Shown: positions 1 to 7,330 of the stretch, in pieces
Numbering within the stretch: the first letter of the stretch is position 1
Layout: every line of letters starts with the position of its first letter
DNA from: Acidobacteriota bacterium
Lineage (GTDB): Bacteria; Acidobacteriota; UBA6911; RPQK01
Reading direction: 5' to 3'
Assembly (NCBI GenBank): GCA_003819755.1
Contig: RPQK01000050.1
Location: forward strand, 1 to 18,074
Length of the DNA: 18,074 nt
The notes under the pieces: generated by a model
Database searches by the model: none
Seen by the model: the letters and a program-made list of their open reading frames with translations, nothing else
Told to the model about the DNA's origin: nothing
Program-made: the position numbers and the translations under genes

Positions 1-53
1 CCGCCATGGCTCGCCTGGGATTTGCCTCGGCGTATCTGCTGGCGGAAAGGTAA
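1..53 (+). CDS. 3' end of an unidentified CDS (partial)
   Basis: Reading frame 3 is open from the left edge and ends at TAA (51-53), giving the C-terminal residues AMARLGFASAYLLAER. Most of the gene lies outside the window, so the product cannot be named. The next gene in the same direction starts about 100 bp later, across an inverted repeat that begins at this stop codon. The alternative is that this is chance open frame; seventeen codons are too few to prove coding. Confidence 0.4.
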   Translation, partial: AMARLGFASAYLLAER

Positions 54-114
54 TCCTGTCAATCCTGTTAATCCTGTCGAGATGACTCTTTTTTGACAGC
101 TTAACAGGATTGAC
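52..114. repeat. Inverted repeat built from AATCCTGT units (copy 1)
   Basis: Three AATCCTGT-type direct repeats (52-78) face a complementary arm at 95-114. The stem is about 20 bp (58-78 with 95-114), matching exactly for 14 bp and then imperfectly, with a T-run inside the loop. It starts on the stop codon of the upstream fragment. No T-tract follows the stem, so a standard intrinsic terminator is unlikely. The same unit builds the inverted repeat at 2817-2880, on the other side of the GH2 gene. Confidence 0.85.
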
Positions 115-121
115 CGAATTC

Positions 122-150
122 TTGCTCCAACGCGGTTTAACCGGTATAAC
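122..150 (+). promoter_or_regulatory. Putative sigma70-type promoter of the GH2 gene, possibly leaderless
   Basis: TTGCTC (122-127) and TATAAC (145-150) are 17 bp apart. The -10 matches the consensus at 5 of 6 bases and the -35 at 3 of 6. The ATG at 157 lies only 6 bases after the -10, where transcription would be expected to start, and there is no Shine-Dalgarno sequence. This suggests a leaderless mRNA; it is a prediction from sequence only. Confidence 0.45.
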
Positions 151-156
151 AGCGAG

Positions 157-2805
157 ATGACCTGCGCATCGTACTCAAAGACCGTTCCTCTCCCGTTCGT
201 TGTTCTGATCATTATCGTAATGACCGCCGTTCCGGCCTTCGGCCAGAAGCGTAGCCCGCTAAAAAACGGGTGGATGATCCAATCATCCGCCGAGGTGAAG
301 CAGGCAGGCGAGATTATCTCGACCCCGCAGTTCCAGCCGACCGGCTGGTACCGGACCTCGGTCCCCTCGACGGTCGTCGCCGCACTGGTTCAAAACAAGG
401 TCTATCCCGACCCGCATTTCGGCATGAATATCCGGCAGATGCCTGGGGTCAAATACAACGTCGGGCAGAACTTCTCCAACGTCGAAATGCCGGAGGACAG
501 CCCTTTCAGATCCTCCTGGTGGTACCGGACGGAGTTCGGCTTACCGGGTGGTGCGGAACCTGACCGTGCGCTCTGGCTTCACTTTGACGGCATCAACTTC
601 AGAGCCAACATCTGGCTTAATGGACAACAGATCGCCGACTCCAAAAACGTCGCCGGTTCTTTCCGCACGTATCAGTTCGACATCAGCAAGATCGCCTCGT
701 TCGGCCAGAAGAATATCCTTGCTGTCGAGGTCTTTGCCCCTACTCCTCGGGATCTCGGCATCACTTTCGTGGACTGGAACCCGGCCCCCCCCGACAAGAT
801 GATGGGGCTCTTCCGAGACGTCTACCTGACCTCAACTGGCCCCGTTTCAGTCCGTTATCCTCAAGTGGTCTCCCGGCTGGAGATGCCCTTGCTCGCCAAG
901 GCTAGACTCAAGGTAAACGTCGAACTGCGCAGTGCAGCAGATAAACCGGTCAAGGGAGTCCTCAAGGGGGTGATCGAGAAAATCGAATTCTCCCAACCCG
1001 TCGAGCTGGCTGCTGGCGAGACTAAGACAGTCTCGTTTGAGGACGCCGCGTTCCCGCAGCTTGTCCTGTCGAACCCAAAGGTCTGGTGGCCGGCCCAGCT
1101 CGGCGCACAGCCGCTCTATCCCTTGTCGGTTCAGTTTCTGGTTGACGGAAAGTTGTCGGACAGCCAGTCGATTCGCTTCGGCATCCGGGAGATAACGTCC
1201 GAGCTCAACCAGGAGGGCTACACCCTTTTCAAAATCAACGGTCAGAAGATTCTCATACGGGGCGCCGGCTATACACCTGAAATGCTCCTTCGTTCTTCTC
1301 CCGAGCGACAGGAGGCCGAGATCGCATATGTCAAGCACATGAACCTCAACACCATCCGCCTTGAAGGCAAACTCGAGGATGACCATTTCCTGGAGACCTG
1401 TGACCGAGAGGGCATTCTTGTCATGGTCGGCTGGTGTTGCTGCGATCACTGGGAGCGCTGGAAGGACTGGGAGGACGAAGACTACCGAGTGGCGGCCGAA
1501 TCGCTCGAATCCCAAATCCGACGCCTGCGGAGCCACGCCTCGACGCTCGTCTGGCTGAACGGAAGCGACAATCCTCCGCCGGCCAAGGTCGAACAGATGT
1601 ATTTGGACATCCTGAAGAAGCTTGAGTGGCCGAATCCGGTCATTTCATCCGCGACCCAGAAGAAAGCCGAACTGACCGGGCCGAGCGGCGTGAAGATGAG
1701 CGGCCCGTACGAGTACGTGCCCGCCTCGTACTGGCTCGAGGACAAGAAGAACGGCGGTGCGTTCAGCTTCGCCACCGAGATCAGTCCCGGCCCCTCTGTC
1801 CCACCGGTCGAGAGCATTCGCGCAATGCTGCCCGCCGAGCACCTTTGGCCGATCGACGAATACTGGAGCTTCCATTGCGGCGGCGGGCAATTCAAGACTC
1901 TCGATGTCTTTACGGCTGCCCTCAACGCTCGCTTCGGCACGGCGAAGGGGCTGGAGGACTATGTCAACAAGGCGCAGGCCCTGGCCTACGAAAGCCACCG
2001 GGCGATGTTCGAAGGCTACGCGCGCAACAAGTACGTATCGACCGGCGTGATCCAGTGGATGCAGAACAACGCCTGGCCCTCGATGATCTGGCATCTCTAT
2101 GACTTCTACCTGCGTCCTGGCGGGACGTATTTCGCCGCAAAGATGGCTTGTGAACCGTTGCATATCCAGTACTCCTACGACGACCGTTCGATTGTGGTGG
2201 CCAACTCCTTCTACACTCCGTTTAAGGGGCTGAAGGCGACTGCTCAAGTGCTGAATTTTGACTTGAAGGAAAAGTTCTCCAAGACCGCTGATGTCAGTGT
2301 GGACCCGGACAGCATCGCGAGGGTCTTCACCCTACCCGAGATCGCGGATCTGAGCACGACACACTTCCTGCGGCTGACCCTGACTGACGCGAAAGGCCAG
2401 GTCCGGAGCTCGAACTTCTATTGGCTCTCGACCAAACCGGACGTCCTCGATCAGTCGAAAGCCAAGTGGTACTACACACCCTGTTCCTCCTACGCTGATT
2501 TCACGGCCCTCGAGTCGCTCCCCGAGGTCCAGTTAAAGGGGGCGGTTCGATTTGAGACCCAGAAGGACAGCCAACTGGCTCGCGTCACCGTCCAGAATCC
2601 GAGTAATTCACTGGCGTTCATGGTCAGGTTGCAGGTGGTCTCGGGCGAGCAGGAAATACTGCCGGTTTTCTGGGATGACAACTACTTCTCCCTGCTGCCT
2701 GGCGAAAAGCGGGTCGTCACCGCCTCGTTGAAACCCCCGCGAGGAGCGGCGAAGCCGAAGGCCGTGATCAGCGGCTGGAACATCGCCCGGCAGGAGGTGA
2801 AGTAG
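157..2805 (+). CDS. Secreted glycoside hydrolase family 2 protein, exo-beta-D-glucosaminidase (CsxA)-like
   Basis: The 882-residue protein has a Sec signal peptide (hydrophobic residues about 12-25, likely cleavage after A-F-G29). GH2 architecture follows: an N-terminal sugar-binding jelly roll (about 60-225), an Ig-like domain (about 230-345), a TIM barrel (about 350-640) and C-terminal beta domains. In WLNGSDNPPP the usual GH2 Asn-Glu is Ser-Asp, making D471 the predicted acid/base; FATEISPGPS supplies the nucleophile E541. Both, and the WCCCDHW motif near residue 427, are hallmarks of the exo-beta-glucosaminidase branch (CsxA type), which removes GlcN from non-reducing ends of chitosan oligomers. 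Length is slightly below characterised CsxA. Activity on another beta-linked sugar, such as mannose, is possible. It stands alone, flanked on both sides by AATCCTGT inverted repeats. Family is certain; substrate is inferred. Confidence 0.93.
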   Translation: MTCASYSKTVPLPFVVLIIIVMTAVPAFGQKRSPLKNGWMIQSSAEVKQAGEIISTPQFQPTGWYRTSVPSTVVAALVQNKVYPDPHFGMNIRQMPGVKYNVGQNFSNVEMPEDSPFRSSWWYRTEFGLPGGAEPDRALWLHFDGINFRANIWLNGQQIADSKNVAGSFRTYQFDISKIASFGQKNILAVEVFAPTPRDLGITFVDWNPAPPDKMMGLFRDVYLTSTGPVSVRYPQVVSRLEMPLLAKARLKVNVELRSAADKPVKGVLKGVIEKIEFSQPVELAAGETKTVSFEDAAFPQLVLSNPKVWWPAQLGAQPLYPLSVQFLVDGKLSDSQSIRFGIREITSELNQEGYTLFKINGQKILIRGAGYTPEMLLRSSPERQEAEIAYVKHMNLNTIRLEGKLEDDHFLETCDREGILVMVGWCCCDHWERWKDWEDEDYRVAAESLESQIRRLRSHASTLVWLNGSDNPPPAKVEQMYLDILKKLEWPNPVISSATQKKAELTGPSGVKMSGPYEYVPASYWLEDKKNGGAFSFATEISPGPSVPPVESIRAMLPAEHLWPIDEYWSFHCGGGQFKTLDVFTAALNARFGTAKGLEDYVNKAQALAYESHRAMFEGYARNKYVSTGVIQWMQNNAWPSMIWHLYDFYLRPGGTYFAAKMACEPLHIQYSYDDRSIVVANSFYTPFKGLKATAQVLNFDLKEKFSKTADVSVDPDSIARVFTLPEIADLSTTHFLRLTLTDAKGQVRSSNFYWLSTKPDVLDQSKAKWYYTPCSSYADFTALESLPEVQLKGAVRFETQKDSQLARVTVQNPSNSLAFMVRLQVVSGEQEILPVFWDDNYFSLLPGEKRVVTASLKPPRGAAKPKAVISGWNIARQEVK

Positions 2806-2816
2806 GGAGAGTTTTT

Positions 2817-2880
2817 GACAGGATTTACAGGATTACAGGATTTTCCTGGTTGAAATCCTGTTAACCCTGTAAATCCTGTC
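2817..2880. repeat. Inverted repeat built from AATCCTGT units (copy 2)
   Basis: The left arm (2817-2844) and right arm (2852-2880) pair over about 28 bp with one mismatch and one bulged base, leaving a short loop. Each arm is three near-copies of an 8-10 bp unit (ACAGGATT / AATCCTGT). It starts 12 bp after the GH2 stop. Five Ts precede the stem on the plus strand and none follow it, so it lacks intrinsic-terminator form in either direction. Confidence 0.9.
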
Positions 2881-2922
2881 CAGGGCTCCCCCAAAAAGCG
2901 ATGATCAACAAGACGCTCTTTC

Positions 2923-3064
2923 CTCAAGGACCTCAAGGACCTCAAGGACCTCAAAGACCTCAAGGACCTTAAAGACAGACCTTGAGCGTCTTTGAGGTCT
3001 TTGAGGTCTTTGAGGTCTTTGAGGTCTTTGAGGTCTTTGAGGTCTTTGAGGTCCTTGAGGTCCT
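2923..3064. repeat. Inverted tandem array of a 9-bp unit, CTCAAGGAC / GTCTTTGAG
   Basis: Six CTCAAGGAC-type units (2923-2976) face eight reversed units (2988-3059: seven GTCTTTGAG, then one GTCCTTGAG) and a partial copy. The arms can fold into a stem of more than 50 bp. Open frames across it read as KDL or EVF repeats and are artefacts of the 9-bp period. It lies between convergent genes, ending about 19 bp from the stop codon of the lyase gene. The same unit reappears at 16507-16590. Confidence 0.95.
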
Positions 3065-3082
3065 TTCCTCCGGCAGGCACGC

Positions 3083-3982
3083 CTACTCCCGCCCAATCAA
3101 CCCCATGTTCTCCAGAATCCCCTTCAGCTTCGCCATATTCGCTTCGGTGCAGTGGCCGACAGGCTTGATCGGGTCTCCGGCGAAAACTCCGACGAGATTC
3201 AAGGCGTCTTTGATGACGACCGGAAAAGTGCCCAGGGTAAATGCCACCCGAAGCGGCGCCAGCCGGTACTGGGCTTCGAGCGCGCCCTGGAGGTCGCCCG
3301 CCTGGAACTTCTCATAGATCTCAACAACAAGCGCGGGCGCGACATTCGCTGTCGCCGCAACACATCCATAGCCGCCGTAGACCAGAGTTGCCAGAATGAG
3401 CGTGTCGCGGCCAGCCATGACCCGGAAGTTCTTTCCCCTGGTTCGCCGGATATACTCGGACATCAACGTAAAATCGCCGCTGCTGTCCTTGACGCCGACG
3501 ATGTTTGGGCTGTCTGCCAATCGCTCGATCAGCCCCGCGGACATGTTGATTCCGGTCCGATCAGGGTTGTTGTAGAGGAGAACTGGGAGGCGAGTCGAGG
3601 AAGCGATGGTCGCGAAATGCTGGTAAAGCTCTTCCTCGCTGGGCGAGATAAACATCGGGGTGAGAACCGTCACCGCTTGGGCGCCTTCCTTTTCGGCCAG
3701 CTGGGCAAGCTCAGCGCATTCCCGGGTAGTGATAGCACTGGCGCCGGCATACACCGGAACCCGCCCCTTGACCTGATTCAGCGTAATCCGTATCGCACGC
3801 CTCTTCTGCTCCAGATCAAGACCGTAGAACTCCCCGGTCGTCCCCAGGACGAAAACCCCGTGAACGCCGCCGCGGATCACGTGCTCGACAACGTTTCTGA
3901 GTGCTTGCTCGTCAACGCGGTCCTGCGCGTCGACAGGAGTAATCACTGGAGGGACAACACCGCGAATGAAGTCAACGTCCAT
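3083..3982 (-). CDS. Dihydrodipicolinate synthase/N-acetylneuraminate lyase family protein, probable keto-deoxy sugar-acid lyase
   Basis: This 299-residue cytoplasmic (beta/alpha)8 class I aldolase has the family's usual length. Visible motifs are GTTGE (47-51), the catalytic Tyr in YNNPDRTG (Y137) and the Schiff-base lysine in GVKDSSGD (K165). The family includes DapA, NanA, KDG aldolase and 5-keto-4-deoxy-glucarate dehydratase. As last gene of a dehydratase-symporter-lyase operon, it more likely cleaves or dehydrates a 2-keto-3-deoxy sugar acid than makes lysine; this is inferred from neighbours. The ATG has a good Shine-Dalgarno (GGAGG, 8 nt upstream) and follows the symporter stop by 14 nt, so the two are probably translated together. 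The exact substrate cannot be read from sequence. Confidence 0.9.
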   Translation of the reverse strand: MDVDFIRGVVPPVITPVDAQDRVDEQALRNVVEHVIRGGVHGVFVLGTTGEFYGLDLEQKRRAIRITLNQVKGRVPVYAGASAITTRECAELAQLAEKEGAQAVTVLTPMFISPSEEELYQHFATIASSTRLPVLLYNNPDRTGINMSAGLIERLADSPNIVGVKDSSGDFTLMSEYIRRTRGKNFRVMAGRDTLILATLVYGGYGCVAATANVAPALVVEIYEKFQAGDLQGALEAQYRLAPLRVAFTLGTFPVVIKDALNLVGVFAGDPIKPVGHCTEANMAKLKGILENMGLIGRE

Positions 3983-3996
3983 TAATTTGGCCTCCG

Positions 3997-5340
3997 TTAC
4001 AGCCTGGCTTTCGTTTCCTGTTTCTTCAGTTCCAGCCGGCGGATGTCGCCGACAATAAGCAGATAGGACAAGGCGCCGAGCGCCCCCATCGACCCAACAT
4101 AGAGGAGCGCCCCGTTAAACGAGTCGGTGACAGCGAGGATGTATCCGATGACAACCGGAGTCGCCACGCTGGCAAGATTACCGGCGAAGTTGAAAATCCC
4201 CCCGCTCAACCCCACCATTTCCTTCGGGGAGGTATCGCTGACGACCACCCAGCCGAGAGCACCGAAACCCTTGGCACAAAAGGCGAGCGACATGAGGGCA
4301 ATAACGACCCATTCGGCCGTGACATAGTTGGCCAGCACGATACAGGATGAGAGCGTCATGCCGAGAATAATCGGCGTCTTACGGGCGAAGGTCAGGGACC
4401 TGCCTCTCCGCAAAAGCCAGTCTGAAGTGTAGCCTCCCAACAGACCGCCGGCGAAACCGAGCAGAGCCGGTATCGAAGCGACCAGACCCGCCTTCAGGAT
4501 CGACATACCCTTGGCCTGGACCAGATAGGTTGGAAACCAGGTCAGGAAGAACCAGGTAATGGTATTGATGCCGAACTGACCGATGTAGACGCCGATGAGC
4601 ATGCGGCTTTTTAACATCTGACGGACGTAGTCCAGGCGCAGCTCGGATCCGCCCGCCTGCAAACCAGCGAGCCCGCCTCCTGACCGGATGTACTCAATCT
4701 CGGCCTGATTGACCATCGGGTGGGCGCCCGGCTCGTTAACAAAGGCGAACCAGAAGAAGCCGAGCAGGATTCCGACGACGCCCATACTGTAGAAGACGGC
4801 TTGCCAGCCCCAAACGGCGAGGATCCAGCCCATCAAAGGCGTGAATGCCGCCAAGGCAAAATACTGAGCCGAGTTAAAGACGGCCGAAGAGAACCCGCGT
4901 TCATGGACCGGGAACCAGGAGCTGACAATCCGGCTGTTACCGGGAAACGCGGGAGCTTCCGCGATGCCGAGGAGAAATCTAAGCATGAGCAGCGCGGCGA
5001 AGGCCGCCGAACCGGACAGAAAACCGGACAGTCCCTGCAGAAAGGTCATCAGGGACCAGAAGAAGAGGGCCGATCCGTAAACGAGTCTCGAACCGAAGCG
5101 GTCGAGCAGCCATCCTCCAGGGATCTGCAAAATGGCGTAAGACCAGCCGAAAGCCGCGAAGATATAGCCCATAGCCACCGGATCGATGGCCAGGTGTTTC
5201 CTGATCGCCGGCGCCGCCATTGAGAGGGTGGCCCTGTCGACATGATTAATGGTCGTCACCACGAAGAGGACGAGGAGGATCCAGTACCGGACGTGGGTCT
5301 TCTCGGCAGTCTGGACTTCGACCGGGGTGATTGTGTTCAT
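3997..5340 (-). CDS. MFS transporter, anion:cation symporter (hexuronate/glucarate GudP-ExuT type)
   Basis: The 447-residue protein has about 12 hydrophobic segments. Its N-terminal signature matches the ACS family of the major facilitator superfamily: NHVDRATLSMAAP in TM1 and QIPGGWLLDRFGSR between TM2 and TM3. Family members import hexuronates, glucarate/galactarate, galactonate or phthalate with protons across the inner membrane. Its place between an IlvD/Edd-type dehydratase and a DapA-family lyase fits uptake of a sugar acid. The ATG is preceded by AGAGG with 7 nt spacing. Just upstream of that site lies a perfect 36-bp hairpin, the only sequence separating it from the dehydratase gene. 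Which sugar acid is carried is not determinable here. Confidence 0.92.
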   Translation of the reverse strand: MNTITPVEVQTAEKTHVRYWILLVLFVVTTINHVDRATLSMAAPAIRKHLAIDPVAMGYIFAAFGWSYAILQIPGGWLLDRFGSRLVYGSALFFWSLMTFLQGLSGFLSGSAAFAALLMLRFLLGIAEAPAFPGNSRIVSSWFPVHERGFSSAVFNSAQYFALAAFTPLMGWILAVWGWQAVFYSMGVVGILLGFFWFAFVNEPGAHPMVNQAEIEYIRSGGGLAGLQAGGSELRLDYVRQMLKSRMLIGVYIGQFGINTITWFFLTWFPTYLVQAKGMSILKAGLVASIPALLGFAGGLLGGYTSDWLLRRGRSLTFARKTPIILGMTLSSCIVLANYVTAEWVVIALMSLAFCAKGFGALGWVVVSDTSPKEMVGLSGGIFNFAGNLASVATPVVIGYILAVTDSFNGALLYVGSMGALGALSYLLIVGDIRRLELKKQETKARL

Positions 5341-5353
5341 TAGGAAGCCTCTA

Positions 5354-5437
5354 CCGCGGATTACGCGGATAAGCGCGGATAACGCGGATGGATAGTGCTT
5401 TATCCGCGTTATCCGCGCTTATCCGCGTAATCCGCGG
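5354..5437. repeat. Perfect 36-bp inverted repeat of GCGGATAAC-type units within an operon
   Basis: The arms 5354-5389 and 5402-5437 are exact reverse complements over 36 bp, with a 12-nt loop. Each arm is about four copies of a 9-bp GCGGATAAC/GCGGATTAC unit. It starts 7 bp after the dehydratase stop and ends about two bases before the AGAGG ribosome site of the symporter gene. In the mRNA the stem would sit between two cistrons. It has no T-tract. Confidence 0.97.
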
Positions 5438-5444
5438 TCCCACG

Positions 5445-7145
5445 TTACTCAACGACCGCCCCCGAAGACACGTCACCCACGCCTTTCATATACCGCCGGA
5501 GGACCCGGCTGGTCACCTGCTTCTGCTTGATCGGCATCGTTTTGCGGCGCGCCTCCAGAACTTCATCATCGACGAGCAATTCGACTGTCCGGCCGGGGAT
5601 ATCAATGCGGATCTGGTCCCCTTCCTGCACATAGGCGATCGCGCCGCCAACAGCGGCCTCCGGGGCTATGTGGCCGATGCAAGGGCCGCGCGTCGCGCCG
5701 GAGAACCGGCCGTCAGTGATGAGGGCCGCGGTGCTTCCAAGCCCGACCCCCATAAGGGCCGAAGTGGCCGAAAACATTTCGGGCATTCCCGGAGCCCCTT
5801 TGGGACCCTCATACCGGATCACGATGACGTCGCCGGCGTTGATTCGACCATCATAAATGGCCGCCTCCGCTTCGGTTTCCGCATCGAAAACGCGGGCCGG
5901 CCCTGTATGCACCATCATGCGGGTGTCGACTCCAGTCTGTTTGACGATACAGCCGAGCGGGGCCAGATTGCCTTTCAGGACCGCAAAGCTTCCCTGGGCA
6001 TGTATCGGATTGCTGATGGAACGGATCACATCCCGGTTCTTGTTCACCGCCTTCTCGGCGGCTTCGGCCAAACTGGCACCGGAACACGTCTTTTCAGCCG
6101 AGGCGAGCAGAGGCAGCAGTTCCTTGACCAAGGCAGGAACACCGCCCGCCAGCTCCAGGTCCCAGAACGTGTGAGGGCCCGAGCTCTTAAGGCTGCAGAT
6201 GTGAGGTGTTCTTCGGCTGGCTTCTTCGACATCGTCAAGAGTAATGGTCAATCCCCGCTCGGCGGCGATCGCCGGGATGTGAATGGTCGCATTGGTAGAC
6301 CCGCCGATGGCGGCGGTCAGAATGAGTGCGTTCTGAAAACTCGAACGGTTTATAAAACCGGATGGTTTCCGATCCTCCTCAACCAACCGAACGATCAGTT
6401 GCCCGCTGCGCTTCGCGATCCGTTTCTTGCTCGAGGTGACGGCATGAGCGGTCGCACAGCCGGAGACGCTCAGGCCCATAATCTCGGCAACGCAGGCCAT
6501 CGTGTTGGCTGTTCCGTTCATGGCACAGGAACCGGGTCCGGGGCAGACCGAGCATTCCAGTTCAAAAGCCTCGTCGTCCGAATAGACACCGGTGACCCAC
6601 TTACCCACCCCCTCGCGCATGTCGGGGATCGCGACTGCCCTGCCCTGAAATGAGCCGGGCATCATCGGCCCGCCGGTGACGAGGACTGAGGGAAGATCAA
6701 GGCGCATCATCGCCATCATCATCCCTGGCACGATCTTGTCGCAGGAGCAGATACAGACCAAGCCGTCCAGTTGTTGCCCTTCGGCAATGATCTCGATGCT
6801 GTCGGCGATCAGATCTCGGCTGGGTAGCGTAAAGCGCATTCCCGGCTGGCCGTGGACGAGGCCGTCGCAGAGCGCGATGGTGTTGAACTCCCAGGGAATC
6901 CCGCCGGCTTGCCAGACGCCTTTTTTCACCTCCTCGGCGACGCCCCGGAGATGCACGTGTCCCGGATGCATCTCGTTCCAGGAATTGGCGATGCCGATAA
7001 ACGGCTTTTCGAAATCGTCGTCAAGAAGCCCAAGCGATCGCAGGTGGGCGCGATGCCCGGCGCGATTGGGCCCGGAAACCACGGCTCGGCTGCGGTATTT
7101 CTTGTTGACGCTGAAGAATTCTTTCTTGGTGGTGTTATTGCTCAC
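5445..7145 (-). CDS. IlvD/Edd family dehydratase (dihydroxy-acid or sugar-acid dehydratase)
   Basis: This 566-residue enzyme shows the family's hallmark sites: CSCDKIVPGMMMA (Fe-S ligand C135, then K137) and VCPGPGSCAMNGTANTM (C207). The third cysteine of [2Fe-2S] members (PCN motif) is Gly62 in WNEMHPGHVHL, as in E. coli IlvD, so a [4Fe-4S] enzyme is likelier. The family removes water from 2,3-dihydroxy acids (valine/isoleucine synthesis) or aldonic acids such as gluconate, arabinonate or xylonate. Sequence alone does not separate these. No other branched-chain amino-acid gene is present, and the symporter and keto-acid lyase downstream favour a sugar acid. The start is GTG with no clear Shine-Dalgarno. 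It is the first gene of the operon. Confidence 0.92.
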   Translation of the reverse strand: MSNNTTKKEFFSVNKKYRSRAVVSGPNRAGHRAHLRSLGLLDDDFEKPFIGIANSWNEMHPGHVHLRGVAEEVKKGVWQAGGIPWEFNTIALCDGLVHGQPGMRFTLPSRDLIADSIEIIAEGQQLDGLVCICSCDKIVPGMMMAMMRLDLPSVLVTGGPMMPGSFQGRAVAIPDMREGVGKWVTGVYSDDEAFELECSVCPGPGSCAMNGTANTMACVAEIMGLSVSGCATAHAVTSSKKRIAKRSGQLIVRLVEEDRKPSGFINRSSFQNALILTAAIGGSTNATIHIPAIAAERGLTITLDDVEEASRRTPHICSLKSSGPHTFWDLELAGGVPALVKELLPLLASAEKTCSGASLAEAAEKAVNKNRDVIRSISNPIHAQGSFAVLKGNLAPLGCIVKQTGVDTRMMVHTGPARVFDAETEAEAAIYDGRINAGDVIVIRYEGPKGAPGMPEMFSATSALMGVGLGSTAALITDGRFSGATRGPCIGHIAPEAAVGGAIAYVQEGDQIRIDIPGRTVELLVDDEVLEARRKTMPIKQKQVTSRVLRRYMKGVGDVSSGAVVE

Positions 7146-7160
7146 AGCGAGACCAGTCTT

Positions 7161-7175
7161 ACCGCAAAGTGCGGT
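7161..7175. repeat. Small hairpin upstream of the dehydratase gene
   Basis: ACCGCA and TGCGGT form a perfect 6-bp stem around AAG, 15 bp upstream of the GTG start. It could be an operator half-site pair or an mRNA leader hairpin; nothing else in the sequence decides. Confidence 0.4.
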
Positions 7176-7189
7176 GCAGGGAAAGGGGA

Positions 7190-7312
7190 AATTGGTGACA
7201 CGCTCGTAATTGCTGACGGCTGACCGCTGACAAAACGAATCCTCGGTTTCTTGTCAGGGTTAGCCGTTAGCTGTCAGCCGTCAGCTGTCAGCATTACGAG
7301 CGGTCACCAATT
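7190..7312. repeat. Long inverted repeat with GCTGACN heptamers between divergent genes
   Basis: The outer arms (about 7190-7211 and 7290-7312) pair through AATTGGTGAC and CGCTCGTAAT with single-base bulges. Inside, three 7-bp units (GCTGACG, GCTGACC, GCTGACA; 7212-7232) face about six reversed, partly decayed units (7252-7291). It fills the divergent intergenic region, so unlike the other palindromes it is not at a gene 3' end and must overlap promoters. Confidence 0.9.
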
Positions 7313-7316
7313 ACGA

Positions 7317-7322
7317 TAAAAT
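7317..7322 (+). promoter_or_regulatory. Possible -10 element of a leaderless DUF362 transcript
   Basis: TAAAAT matches the -10 consensus at 5 of 6 bases and ends 8 bases before the ATG at 7331. A good -35 is not visible (TTACGA at 7294-7299, inside the palindrome arm, matches 3 of 6). With no Shine-Dalgarno present, transcription may start at or beside the ATG. Confidence 0.3.
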
Positions 7323-7330
7323 TACGCCCG

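Noticed and set aside
2817..2880. Intrinsic (Rho-independent) terminator
   Set aside because: The stem is strong, but Ts occur before rather than after it on the plus strand, and the minus-strand read gives As. The same lack of a T-tract holds for the other palindromes, and two lie inside operons.
2923..3064. CRISPR array
   Set aside because: The 9-bp units are contiguous with no spacers and reverse orientation in the middle; no cas gene is present.
2682..3317. Open frames with KDL or EVF repeats on both strands, suggesting a repeat protein
   Set aside because: The 9-bp unit is a multiple of three, so any frame through the array stays open and repeats. They overlap the ends of real genes and have no ribosome site or unique domain.
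3083..3982. Housekeeping dapA (lysine synthesis)
   Set aside because: Core motifs fit, but the operon with a sugar-acid symporter and dehydratase points to catabolism. It cannot be fully excluded without phylogeny.
5388..6653. 421-codon open frame on the plus strand opposite the dehydratase gene
   Set aside because: Its amino-acid sequence has no recognisable domain and is the shadow of a well-conserved enzyme in a GC-rich genome.
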